Assembly (NCBI RefSeq): GCF_008370045.1
Contig: NZ_VOBN01000029.1
Coordinates: 1 to 64,000 of the forward strand
DNA length: 64,000 nucleotides
Reading direction: 5' to 3'
Source: Pseudomonas sp. ANT_J12
GTDB lineage: Bacteria; Pseudomonadota; Gammaproteobacteria; Pseudomonadales; Pseudomonadaceae
Each line of letters begins with the position of its first letter. The first letter of the stretch is position 1. Positions 15,890-24,978 of this stretch are shown in pieces. The position numbers and the translations under genes are program-made. The notes below the pieces were generated by a model that saw nothing but the letters and a program-made list of their open reading frames with translations, made no database searches and was not told the DNA's origin.

Positions 15890-18021
15890 TCACAAACCCA
15901 TTAAGCGAAGATATAATTTCGTTAGTTCACCATGTGTCATTAAATGAAACGGGATGGTGGAGCAAGTCGATGACGCAAATCATCGAAGTATTTCTCTGGA
16001 AATATGATCTCCCGATTACTTCGTCCGACCTGCACGCCTTGATTTGTCAGGAGTTAGGCGTTGATGCGCCAGCCATAAATACTACAAAGTTGCTGAGTGC
16101 ATTAAGTGCGAGTAGAGATGTCATTTATGACAAGCGTAAATTAACGTATATTCTTTGTGATGAACGACGTCGCGCGCTTTCAGAACTCAGTAAGCATGCA
16201 GAAGGAGAACATAGGCAAGCGCAAGAGCTGTTTATTACAGCGGCAGGTCTCCATTGTGGTCAACCTATTGACGAGAATGTTTGGCTAGGTTTCTATGCGG
16301 AGTTAAAAGAGGCAATTCATAAGGTTGGCGCTAATACATATAATCTTCTTGTGAATGGAGAGTTTGAGAGAGAGGGTGATTGGCTAACTAACTTTATTCT
16401 CGGTCAGCCTCGTGAACTTAGAGATGGTCTAAGAATAGCTATTGCAAAATTCTTTAGCTCTAAGGAAGGATTTGTTAAGTCAATCATATTGCGTCTATTG
16501 TCGGCGCATTTTTTTGCAGAAGCCACTCAGTTGAAGCCGGAGACGCTGGCCGTATTAGAGGCTAAGAGGAAAAGTAAAGATATAAAGCTGGTGCTGGACA
16601 CCAACTTCGTGTTTGCCATTTTGGGGCTTGACGACTCTGCGAACGATGCTGCGGCGTCGCTCGTGGAATTGATCAGAAAAGTTAAAAGTGTAGATATAAG
16701 GCTTTATGTACTGCCTACTACACTGGAAGAAATTAAAGCCGCATTATCGATTCAGATGAATCGGTTGGAGAGTCGAGTTTATTCTCAAGGTCTATCGAGA
16801 GCGGCTCTGGATACAAATATTTCAGGTATTGCAAGGAAGTTTTTTGAGAAAAGCAATCAAGCCGGAGGACTGTCGCCTACAGTTTATTTCAATGCTTATA
16901 TTGAAGGATTGCGTTTTGTACTCAAAGATAAAGGGATTGATATACTGGAATGGCCGTTAGATTTTTACTACAGAGATCAGCGTTTTATAGACGACCTAAA
17001 CGATCTTCTAGAGACAGAAGGGGAGAGAGAAGGTGGCAAATCTTATGAGATGTTAAATCATGATTTGGTTCTTTGGTATGCTATTAAGGATCATCGTTCT
17101 TCAGGCGCCGAAAGCTTATTGGAGGAAAGTTTCTGGGGTGTAACTTTGGATTCAAGATTGCTTAGCTTTGATCTGAAAAAGAGAAAGTCAGTCAGAAACT
17201 CTCTGCCAGTTGTGCTATACCCCACAAATCTTATTCAGCTTTTGCAGTTTTGGGTTCCTCGTAGCGAATTTTTGGATAATAGTGTTCTTGATAGTTTAAA
17301 AATGCCACTGTTTGTCCACGGCTTCGATAAGGAAGATGAAGCTGTGACTATTAGCATCGTTAATGCACTCACGACTTACGATAATATAGATGGGCTTGGG
17401 CATGAGGCTTTAACCTCGATTTTGGCTGATCAGGCCTTAAGGGTAAGTATTATAAGTAGCGATAAGCGCATAGAAATAACCGAGAAGATCGAATTAGAAG
17501 TTATAAATGAAGCAGCTAAAATAAGAATGAACTCAGAAGCGCTTGTTAATAGCCTTGAGATTTCTAATAATCAATCCTTTCAGTTGGCTGAACAAATGCT
17601 GGGCCTGAAAGCGACGCTAACAGAAAAGTCAGTGGAGGTTGATGCGACATTAGTTCGGGCGCGCGCGGCTGAAGCATTGCTAGAAGTAAAGGACGCTAAA
17701 GATGAGAAAAATTCCTTTCTGATGTTTTTTGTATGGCTCCCCCTGCTGTTGATAGGAATTGTATCCGCTTTGCTGGTTTACAACCTGTGGGGACAATCAT
17801 TCTCGTCACCTGCTGTCATAATTTCTCTTGGGTTCGTTGCTTTAGCTATATTTCTTCAAGTGCAATTGTCTGCTTGGAAGATGGCGCGGTCAGAACGTTT
17901 GAAAAGATGGTGGCTGGCAGATCTCATGCAACATACCTACACAAAGTTTTGTGTGCCGCTAATTCCAGGTGCGCTATGGCTGTTCGACTACGCTAAAGGG
18001 TTTCTGCCAAAATCTGAGTGA
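15886..18021 (+). CDS. large protein with PIN-like nuclease domain, coiled coil and two C-terminal TM helices
   Basis: A 711-residue protein starting at the coupled ATG 15886. The N-terminal ~230 residues are helical. A PIN-like core begins at 'IKLVLDTNFVFAILG' (Asp238), with 'LPTTLEEIKAAL' (Glu), 'LNHDLVLWYAIKDH' and 'WGVTLDSRLLSFD' (distal Asp), the order of acidic residues in PIN ribonucleases. A coiled coil spans about 540-605, then two membrane helices at about 611-634 and 643-663 and a basic tail. A membrane-tethered PIN protein would act as a conditional ribonuclease at the inner membrane. It sits beside ABC-3C at the rulAB locus. The defence role is inference. Confidence 0.6.
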   Translation: MITNPLSEDIISLVHHVSLNETGWWSKSMTQIIEVFLWKYDLPITSSDLHALICQELGVDAPAINTTKLLSALSASRDVIYDKRKLTYILCDERRRALSELSKHAEGEHRQAQELFITAAGLHCGQPIDENVWLGFYAELKEAIHKVGANTYNLLVNGEFEREGDWLTNFILGQPRELRDGLRIAIAKFFSSKEGFVKSIILRLLSAHFFAEATQLKPETLAVLEAKRKSKDIKLVLDTNFVFAILGLDDSANDAAASLVELIRKVKSVDIRLYVLPTTLEEIKAALSIQMNRLESRVYSQGLSRAALDTNISGIARKFFEKSNQAGGLSPTVYFNAYIEGLRFVLKDKGIDILEWPLDFYYRDQRFIDDLNDLLETEGEREGGKSYEMLNHDLVLWYAIKDHRSSGAESLLEESFWGVTLDSRLLSFDLKKRKSVRNSLPVVLYPTNLIQLLQFWVPRSEFLDNSVLDSLKMPLFVHGFDKEDEAVTISIVNALTTYDNIDGLGHEALTSILADQALRVSIISSDKRIEITEKIELEVINEAAKIRMNSEALVNSLEISNNQSFQLAEQMLGLKATLTEKSVEVDATLVRARAAEALLEVKDAKDEKNSFLMFFVWLPLLLIGIVSALLVYNLWGQSFSSPAVIISLGFVALAIFLQVQLSAWKMARSERLKRWWLADLMQHTYTKFCVPLIPGALWLFDYAKGFLPKSE

Positions 18022-18192
18022 TCGAGATAATTTAAATGCAAGGACGCTAACGTGCCTCCGACGCCAATTGCCATGAATACGGTGGAGAACAAATGAAAAT
18101 AGCTGAAGAAATAACCGGATGTTTTCAGCGATTATCTAGTCAGTAGGTAATTTTTTTCATACACTAAATTCTAGATTATCCGAGGTTTCAGC

Positions 18193-18558
18193 ATGTCCAA
18201 ACTCGCAGAATTCCGCCAGCTCGAAAAACACTTGGCCGAGCAGCTCCAAGCTCTTGAAGCCTTGAAGGGCGATGCAGGCCTGAAGAAAGAAATTGAATTT
18301 GAAACCAAGCTACGTGCTCTGCTCGCCGAGTACGGCTACAGTCTGCTGAACGTGATCAACCTGCTTGACCCTAAAGCTGGCAGTCGCGTACCAGCTACCG
18401 AGGCAAAATCCGGTACGAGAAAGCCACGCGAAGTGAAAGTCTATAAAAACCCGCACACCGGCGAAGTCGTCGAAACCAAAGGTGGCAATCACAAGACTCT
18501 GAAAGAGTGGAAAGCTGAACACGGCTCAGACACTGTCGAGACCTGGCTGACCAGATGA
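18193..18558 (+). CDS. mvaT-like: MvaT/MvaU-family H-NS-like xenogeneic silencer
   Basis: A 121-residue protein, the usual size of MvaT. An N-terminal coiled-coil for oligomerisation ('MSKLAEFRQLEKHLAEQL') is followed by a linker and the C-terminal DNA-binding domain: 'KPREVKVYKNPHTGEVVETK', 'GGNHKTLKEWKAEHG'. MvaT proteins bind AT-rich DNA and silence acquired genes. An extra copy beside AT-rich cargo such as the PIN operon fits an island-borne silencer. The family call is secure; whether it is the core or an accessory paralogue cannot be told here. Confidence 0.9.
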   Translation: MSKLAEFRQLEKHLAEQLQALEALKGDAGLKKEIEFETKLRALLAEYGYSLLNVINLLDPKAGSRVPATEAKSGTRKPREVKVYKNPHTGEVVETKGGNHKTLKEWKAEHGSDTVETWLTR

Positions 18559-18573
18559 TTTTGATTTGAGTAC

Positions 18574-18598
18574 AAAAGGGCGTTTACGCGCCCTTTTT
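18574..18598 (+). terminator. terminator of the mvaT-type gene
   Basis: AAAAGGGCG pairs with CGCCCTTTT, followed by further T, 16 nt after the stop codon. The rest of the gap to 18866 shows no supportable gene. Confidence 0.75.
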
Positions 18599-18866
18599 GC
18601 TAACGCTTATCTAGATCGGTTTTGAGCGTGAGCCTGGGTGTTGCCTCTGAATTCTTACATATGGAGTACAAGTCATCCCGAGGGTTAGACATCGGTTCTG
18701 CGTGCATACAGCCATGGAGCTTGGGCAAACGCGTCGCCCCGATCAACCTCTTGCTGCTTTGACTCGGATGCATTTCAACGTACTAAGCCGTTAAAAATTC
18801 GCTAGCGGGTATGGCGACGCGTTGCCAGCCTTCGGAAGTGACCTCTGACCGGCAACGGCCATTGTG

Positions 18867-19991
18867 TTACTTCTCACCCGACCAATACCAAAGCGTATCG
18901 CCCCAGCTTGAGCCGCTGAAACTCGGCAGGATTTCTCCCTGATTGAAATAACGTCGGGAGTCGGATTGAGCTGGACTGAACCAGTAACCTGCCACGCTGC
19001 ATGGCTGACCGGCTTCAAGGCGTGCGGGAGTTTTTGATTGACTATCTTCTTGGTCGAAGCGAGCGTACCAGCGGGCGGTGCTGTCTTCTTCGAAGCAGTT
19101 TCCGTAAGGAGAGTAGGTGTGCAGTTGATCTGGATTTGGTATACGTAACGGTTTGACGATTCGATTGACCGCCACATAGGCAGCGGGAGGCTGTTCGTTT
19201 TCTGCGCCCAACTGGGGGAGGTCACCCGCACGGATGATCAGTCCGTTCTCGTAACTTAATACTTCTACATCGCCACGTCCACCAAAAGCATGACGTAGTC
19301 GGTCTTCGCCCCCGAGCCGCTCCACAAACTGCTTTCCAAGAACGGTGTACCAGTTCACGCCCTTAATGTGATCGAGCAGTTCTCGCTTAAAGTTGTGCAC
19401 CATAGAGTCCACTTCAAGTCCGGAGAACTGCTGAGCAAGCTGAAATTCCATAGGCATGTAGCTATCGAAGTCATAGGGTAGAACGCTGGAAAGGCCGCCA
19501 TAACCATGTTCAGCCCTAACCTGGTTAGAGAGGTAAATCAGCCAGTTCTGATATCGAGCAGCGCCATCAGCTTCCTGCAAAAAAACCCAAGGCAAAGTGA
19601 GCTTCAGATAAGAGCGTTTCTGGTCGCCATGGACTTCGAAAGAATTCAATGCCGAAAGGCTGTACTCAGCGGCTTCATTTGCGGTCGGAGCACTGCTAAT
19701 GTGCCATTCATATTGTTCGTTCGAATCAGTTCCAAGAATCTTCAGAGTCGTTTTTTTGAAACTATCGTCGGTCAGTTTTTTATAGCGACCATCAAATTGC
19801 CCCTTTAGATATTGACCAAATTCTTCCTTGAAGCGGTCGAAGCACTCCATGACTTTTTTCTTGTATTCAAGCAAATAACCTTCTTTGAAATACACCGTAG
19901 CGATCAGCCCCAGCCTGACGACAGGTGTGTTATCCGGTAGCCAAAATTCCAAGTTTTGCGCGCTGGCGATTAGTTTTTTCAGTGCGCTCAT
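18867..19991 (-). CDS. DUF3396 type VI immunity protein (second copy)
   Basis: A 374-residue protein, last gene of the VgrG operon. It is closely parallel to its upstream neighbour, sharing 'VVRLGLI', 'YSLSALNSFEVHGD', 'AEHGYGGLSSVLPYD', 'LGGEDRLRHAFGGRGDVEVL' and the C-terminal 'SWGDTLWYWSGE'. DUF3396 proteins are immunity partners of VRR-NUC T6SS effectors (TseV/TsiV pairs). GAGAGG lies 6 nt before ATG 19991; the long upstream open frame is not part of the gene. Divergence between the copies suggests protection against a second effector variant. Confidence 0.8.
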   Translation of the reverse strand: MSALKKLIASAQNLEFWLPDNTPVVRLGLIATVYFKEGYLLEYKKKVMECFDRFKEEFGQYLKGQFDGRYKKLTDDSFKKTTLKILGTDSNEQYEWHISSAPTANEAAEYSLSALNSFEVHGDQKRSYLKLTLPWVFLQEADGAARYQNWLIYLSNQVRAEHGYGGLSSVLPYDFDSYMPMEFQLAQQFSGLEVDSMVHNFKRELLDHIKGVNWYTVLGKQFVERLGGEDRLRHAFGGRGDVEVLSYENGLIIRAGDLPQLGAENEQPPAAYVAVNRIVKPLRIPNPDQLHTYSPYGNCFEEDSTARWYARFDQEDSQSKTPARLEAGQPCSVAGYWFSPAQSDSRRYFNQGEILPSFSGSSWGDTLWYWSGEK

Positions 19992-20022
19992 TGAGACCTC
20001 TCTACCGCCCATCTCAGGTTTT

Positions 20023-21147
20023 TTACTCTTCGCCCGACCAATACCAGAGTGTAGCGCCCCAGTCTGAGCCACTGAAATTTGGCATAATTTCGCCTTGTCG
20101 GAAATGGCGGCGTGAGTTCGTTTGCGCAGGAGTGAACCAGTACCCCTCCTTGGTGCAAGTTTGGCCAGACTCAATGCGAGAGGGTGCAACAACATTTGAA
20201 TCGTCTTGATCGAAGCGCGCATACCATCGAGTGGTACTTTTCTCCTCGAAGCCATCCCCATATGGCGAGTAGGGATGCAGTTGATCGGGTTGCTGAATTC
20301 GTATCTGTTTGATTACTTTGTTCACTGCTACATAAGCTGCAGGAGGGCCATCTTCCATTTTTCCGAGTTCTGGGTACTCACCAGCTTTAATAATAAGACC
20401 GTTGCTATAAGTCAGGATTTCAATATCTCCGCGACCACTGAACGCATGGCGAAGCGCGGCTTCGCCGCCTAGACGACTCACAAAATCAGTTCCTAAAATG
20501 GTGAACCAATTGACCCCTTTTATGGCGTCCAGCAACTCGATTGACGAGGCGTGGGGCATGGAGTCGACTTCCAGTCCAGAGTATTGCTGAGCCAATTGAT
20601 ACTCGGTAGGAATATAGCTGTGGTAGTCATATGGCAGGATGCTCGAAAGACCTCCATATCCGTGCTCCGCTTTGATTTGATCACATAAATATTCAGCCCA
20701 CTCCCGGAATTTTGACCGACCGTCGGGCTCCGTTAGGATGCTCCAAGGCATCACAAGTTTGATGTAGGAACGGAGTTTGTCGCCGTGTACTTCAAAGGAG
20801 TTCATCGCGCAAAGAGAATATTCATCCGCTTCGGTCTCGTTAGAAGCACTACCTAGAAACAAGCTGAATTCGTCATTTCCTCCACTCATTAAAATGGCTT
20901 GTTGGGCTTTTTCGAAGTTGTCAGTGGTCAGCTTTTTATGACGCCCGTAGACCAAACACTTTAGTTTTGTCTGATGCTCGCCGTAAAAACGGCGAAAACA
21001 TTCCAGGAGCTTTTCTTTGGTTTCGCTTGTGTAACCTTGTTTGAAATACAAGGTAAGGATCAGACCTAGTCTGACCACAGGTTTTCCGTCCGGCAACTCG
21101 AAGGTAAGGTCGGGAGCTTGTTGTTCCAGCTTTTCCAATATGTTCAT
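20023..21147 (-). CDS. DUF3396 type VI immunity protein (first copy)
   Basis: A 374-residue protein, exactly the length of its neighbour, directly downstream of the VRR-NUC effector gene. Motifs include 'FELPDGKPVVRLGLILTLYF', 'YSLCAMNSFEVHGD', 'AEHGYGGLSSILPYDYHSY' and 'DWGATLWYWSGEE'. An in-frame ATG four codons earlier overlaps the effector stop region; I prefer ATG 21147, which has GAGAG 5 nt upstream. It is likely the cognate cytoplasmic inhibitor of the nuclease. Confidence 0.8.
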   Translation of the reverse strand: MNILEKLEQQAPDLTFELPDGKPVVRLGLILTLYFKQGYTSETKEKLLECFRRFYGEHQTKLKCLVYGRHKKLTTDNFEKAQQAILMSGGNDEFSLFLGSASNETEADEYSLCAMNSFEVHGDKLRSYIKLVMPWSILTEPDGRSKFREWAEYLCDQIKAEHGYGGLSSILPYDYHSYIPTEYQLAQQYSGLEVDSMPHASSIELLDAIKGVNWFTILGTDFVSRLGGEAALRHAFSGRGDIEILTYSNGLIIKAGEYPELGKMEDGPPAAYVAVNKVIKQIRIQQPDQLHPYSPYGDGFEEKSTTRWYARFDQDDSNVVAPSRIESGQTCTKEGYWFTPAQTNSRRHFRQGEIMPNFSGSDWGATLWYWSGEE

Positions 21148-21159
21148 GTGATCTCTCAT

Positions 21160-22449
21160 TTAGCCGGCGGTTGCTGTAGCGGTAACTGCAGCTCCGCCCA
21201 AAATTGTGGCTAGCAGGGCCCAGGAGACTTGAGCTAAACGGATAATGACCAGCAGGCCCGCTACGAGGCCAGCAGGGATGCCGGCAGCGACAACTGCTGC
21301 CCCTATAGCAAAAGCTACAACCACGGTGGCTACAGCAATACCCACGTCTATTAAGACCTGTATCCAGTCAATCTGCCGCAGCATTTCCAATGTGATATCT
21401 GTATATCGTTGCACCTCTTTCCAGATGGCTCGTAATTGCTCATCCGTCCAGCGCATTACCTGAGCGCCAGTCTCACCCATCCATTCCCATGTTTTCTGCG
21501 ATTCACGACGAACCCAGTCACCTTTGGTACCTAACCAAGTAGCTGCATCCTCCAAATGCTGTTGGACTTCTTGCGACAGCTGCCTGATACCTTCAGCACC
21601 CTGCTCTAAAAGACCATCTACAGCAGACTGAACTTGCTGAGTCCAGCTTTCGACATGTGCGGGCCTTGGTGTTGTTGTTGGGCCGTAGGCTGGCACTGGA
21701 ACGGGCGCGGGCCTCGATGCTTCACCGTAATTGCGAGGCGGCAAAAGCGTTGGCCATTGCAGAGGATTGAATTCACCTGTTGGTTTGTGTTCTCTGTTGT
21801 ACTGACGGTCTCGTTCACGATCATCATCATCGCGGCAGTCGTTGATCTCTAAAACTGAGAACCGGCCACGGCCCCCGGCGATTAGCAGATAAGCTCGCTC
21901 CTGTTCGGGGTACAGTTTGTCCCCTGGAAATTTCACTTCTACTAGCCGTTCTAGATTGTTCGGATGAGCAGCGCCCTGATGATCAGACCCTGCTTGTCCC
22001 GGCCAGCGAATACTACGACTTTTTACGATGATGACGTCTGGGCGTCGTAGCAAGCCTTTGACCGAACCTTTGGGGAACGGAAATAAGGTATGGCGCCGCA
22101 GTGGATCGGGTTTCTCATCTTCGCCGAACCACGAGGAGCTAAGAAATGGTTTGGGTGGAAGGGATGCCATGTCAAAGCAGACTTCCGCTTTGTAGTCCCA
22201 GAGAAAATCCCAGCGGTACTCGTCCGCCCGGATCAACCCACTCATAACAAGTTGTTTGAGCTCCAAACCTGTGACGCCACCGTCCTTTGCCTTCTTGATA
22301 GATAACTTCGGAAACCTCGAAGCGTAATTCGCTTTTTCCATCAAGTAAGGCTTGTTGTCCGGGTTGGGTAGTGGAGCCTGTTTGATCGTGCCTTCAATGC
22401 TGGTGTTGGTGCAGCCCTGCGGCGTTTGAGGTGGTTGCATGACTGCCAT
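21160..22449 (-). CDS. VRR-NUC T6SS nuclease effector
   Basis: A 429-residue protein with a VRR-NUC (PD-(D/E)xK) core in residues ~110-190: 'LLRRPDVIIVK' (catalytic Asp) and 'LERLVEVKFPGD' (Glu-x-Lys), followed by 'YLLIAG'. A Pro-rich linker follows, then a long helical segment and a hydrophobic C-terminus (~365-429, two possible membrane helices). It starts 3 nt after the vgrG stop, with GGAGG inside the vgrG end, so it is co-translated with its carrier. The neighbours (VgrG, two DUF3396) make a T6SS DNase effector of TseV type very likely. The C-terminal hydrophobic region may aid export or entry. Confidence 0.8.
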   Translation of the reverse strand: MAVMQPPQTPQGCTNTSIEGTIKQAPLPNPDNKPYLMEKANYASRFPKLSIKKAKDGGVTGLELKQLVMSGLIRADEYRWDFLWDYKAEVCFDMASLPPKPFLSSSWFGEDEKPDPLRRHTLFPFPKGSVKGLLRRPDVIIVKSRSIRWPGQAGSDHQGAAHPNNLERLVEVKFPGDKLYPEQERAYLLIAGGRGRFSVLEINDCRDDDDRERDRQYNREHKPTGEFNPLQWPTLLPPRNYGEASRPAPVPVPAYGPTTTPRPAHVESWTQQVQSAVDGLLEQGAEGIRQLSQEVQQHLEDAATWLGTKGDWVRRESQKTWEWMGETGAQVMRWTDEQLRAIWKEVQRYTDITLEMLRQIDWIQVLIDVGIAVATVVVAFAIGAAVVAAGIPAGLVAGLLVIIRLAQVSWALLATILGGAAVTATATAG

Positions 22450-22452
22450 GTA

Positions 22453-24696
22453 TCAGCCCTCCGAGTTGGCGTTTTTGAAATCCAGGGTCATTTCCTTTGG
22501 AGCGCTTTCACCCGCCCTGATCAATTGCTCTTCAGGCTCCGGCTTACGAAGAGGTGTCAACAACTCCACTTCGGCCGGGTCGGTGCTATGGGCCTGAAAG
22601 GTCTTCCCTTCTTCGTTGGTGTAACCGGCGATACGCGTGCCGTCGGCCAGCCTCAATGTGTAAGGGCTTCCTACTAACGGTTCGCCTGTTTTTTCGTCCT
22701 GAAGCAAATACCGTGCTTTGTGACTGCGAGGGGCATTTTCGAGCAATTTCCCGAACTTGTCCTTATCGGCCTGACTAGGCAAAAGAGGCCCCAATATCTG
22801 AATGCCCGTGCCAACACCTGGCGATCCGCCTGAGTTGGTCTTGACCTGCGCACCACTGATTGTCACTCCTCCGGCATCAACCTTCACAAAGCTCCCGCCA
22901 GCCTTCGCCGTAAGCTCCATGCCGCCCTCAACCACAACCTTTTCCCCTGCGTGGTAGTGAATCTCCGTTCCAGCCTCAACAAACTGCGCCGTCCCGACCT
23001 TCACATGCTGGGTCACCGCAACCGTCAGGTGATCATCCGCCCGCGCTTCAGACCTACGATCCAGATGCGTAATGCGATGTTCTTCAACCTTGAACTCACT
23101 AAAAACATTCGCCTCAACGGTGTCATGCCGTTCATTGCCGATGCGAATCTTCTGGTCGTGCTCGATGTTTTCATCCCAATCGCGCTGGGCATGCAGATAA
23201 ATCTGTTCCGCACCTTTCTTATCTTCGATCCGGAATTCGTTGTAGCCCTTGCCACCCGGTGAACTGAGCGTCTTGAACGTACTGCGGGTTTTGTTCGCCG
23301 GCAGGTCGTAGGGGACAACGTTTTCCTTGTGGTACAGGCAGCCGGTGATCAGTGGTTGGTCGGGGTCGCCTTCCATGAACGAAACCAGCACTTCCATGCC
23401 GATGCGCGGGATGGCGATGCCGCCGTAGGCGTTGCCGGCCCAGCCGGTGGCGACGCGTAGCCAGCAAGTGGTGTTGTCGTCGCCTTGGCCGTCGCGATCC
23501 CAGAAAAACTGGACTTTGACGCGGCCGTATTGGTCGGTGTGGATTTCCTCGCCTTTGTGGCCGGTGACGATGGCGGTCTGGCTACCAAGGACTTTGGGTT
23601 TTGGGTGATCAAGTGCCGGGCGGTAGTGTGCGTCCCAGGGTGTGGCTAGGAAGCGGTTACGGTAACCCTGGTGGAAGTCGTCCTTACTGTGGGTGACGTC
23701 GCTAGTGATGTTCTCGCCCAGCACCTGCGGTTGTTTGCCTTCATGAATTACTTCCAGCAGCAGCCAGAGGTCGTTCCACTCGGCACGCGGGTGCTCGCTC
23801 AGGGCCAAGAAGTGGCCGCTGACCAGAGTCGGCTCATCGCCTTTGCCTTCGGCGAGTTTGTAGTCGCTGCGATGGCGTTCCAGGGCACGGGTCGCTAATT
23901 GTTTTCCGCGTGCACGGTCGGTGAAACGGCCAGGGTAGTCGTAGTCTTCCAAGTCTGGAGCGAACTCGCTCTTGGCGGCGCCTTCGGGCAGGATACTCGG
24001 CTTTTCGAAATCGTAGTCGCGACGGCTGACGCGGGTGGTGCGGGTTTCCAGGCGTAGGTTGAAACGCTTTATTACTGGTTTCTCGGCGGCCATGCCGGAG
24101 TCTTGCTGGTAGCTCACGGGGGTGAGTTTACGAAAGACAGTCTGGTCATCGCCGAATACCAGTTTGTGGCCGCTGGCGGAGTGCTGGAAGTGGAAGTGAA
24201 TGCCTTCTTCTTCGCACAGGCGCTGGATGAAATGCAGGTCGGATTCGTCGTACTGCACGCAGTAATCGCGTTCCGGGTAGATCGCGCCGAGCTGGAAGCT
24301 GTAGGCATCGGAGAGGATGCCGCGCGCTTCGAGAACCTGGGCGATGATCTTCGGCACGGTCAGGTGCTGGAAGATTTGCTGATCATGGTTGTGTCGCAGA
24401 TAGGCGAGTTGCGGCACCAGGCTGATGCTGTAGCGGGTCAGCTTCTTTCCTGAGTCGCCTTGTTCGATGCGATAGACCAGACCGTGGATGATGCCTTTAC
24501 CAGTGGCACCGAAGGTGAGGCAGCCGGGCTTGTGCAGCAGCTCTTCGAGTTTCAGGTCGGGGCGGTGGCTGACCAGTTCGATGTCGAAACTGAACGGCTG
24601 GTTGAGGGCTTCGCGGCCAACAAAACTGAGTACCTGGAGGTCAACAGATACGCCCTCCAGCGTTAGGGAAATATGAGTTGCGTTTGCATCCAGCAT
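22453..24696 (-). CDS. vgrG: VgrG type VI secretion spike protein with TTR-like C-terminal extension
   Basis: A protein of about 747 residues. The N-terminal gp27/gp44-like part begins 'ISLTLEGVSVDLQVLSFVGR' and 'LNQPFSFDIELVS'. The gp5-like needle base contains 'VTGHKGEEIHTDQYGRVKVQ' and 'WAGNAYGGIAIPRIGMEVLV'. A DUF2345-type repeat region follows. The last ~80 residues ('GEPLVGSPYTLRLADGTRIA', 'GYTNEEGKTF') form a transthyretin-like adaptor that usually recruits the effector encoded next. I start at ATG 24696 because family similarity begins there; the frame is open 38 codons upstream. No T6SS structural genes are near, so this is an orphan vgrG island. Antisense ORFs are shadows. Confidence 0.9.
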   Translation of the reverse strand: MLDANATHISLTLEGVSVDLQVLSFVGREALNQPFSFDIELVSHRPDLKLEELLHKPGCLTFGATGKGIIHGLVYRIEQGDSGKKLTRYSISLVPQLAYLRHNHDQQIFQHLTVPKIIAQVLEARGILSDAYSFQLGAIYPERDYCVQYDESDLHFIQRLCEEEGIHFHFQHSASGHKLVFGDDQTVFRKLTPVSYQQDSGMAAEKPVIKRFNLRLETRTTRVSRRDYDFEKPSILPEGAAKSEFAPDLEDYDYPGRFTDRARGKQLATRALERHRSDYKLAEGKGDEPTLVSGHFLALSEHPRAEWNDLWLLLEVIHEGKQPQVLGENITSDVTHSKDDFHQGYRNRFLATPWDAHYRPALDHPKPKVLGSQTAIVTGHKGEEIHTDQYGRVKVQFFWDRDGQGDDNTTCWLRVATGWAGNAYGGIAIPRIGMEVLVSFMEGDPDQPLITGCLYHKENVVPYDLPANKTRSTFKTLSSPGGKGYNEFRIEDKKGAEQIYLHAQRDWDENIEHDQKIRIGNERHDTVEANVFSEFKVEEHRITHLDRRSEARADDHLTVAVTQHVKVGTAQFVEAGTEIHYHAGEKVVVEGGMELTAKAGGSFVKVDAGGVTISGAQVKTNSGGSPGVGTGIQILGPLLPSQADKDKFGKLLENAPRSHKARYLLQDEKTGEPLVGSPYTLRLADGTRIAGYTNEEGKTFQAHSTDPAEVELLTPLRKPEPEEQLIRAGESAPKEMTLDFKNANSEG

Positions 24697-24978
24697 GCCT
24701 TGAATCCATCCATTGAAACCATCCAGGAATGGACAATGGTGCAGGATTCCCTTTGCTTCCTCAATGTAAAATTGGTGCTGAGTTTTGTTGCTATAAATCA
24801 GAACTCCCACAGCATCTTTCGCATGGTAATGGATGACACATGAGGCAAGGTTCCTAGCACTTCGGTATGGAACAACTTATTAGGCCTTTATATCTGCAAC
24901 CTCTATGCGCAGTAGGTACTCCAGGGCCGTTCGCCTACTTGGGGTCGAAGCCGCCAATCCCGTTTCAATACCGTCTTG

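Noticed and set aside
22554..24676. Several plus-strand and minus-strand ORFs of 60-116 codons inside vgrG
   Set aside because: They are shadows of a high-GC, well-conserved VgrG reading frame and lack ribosome sites.
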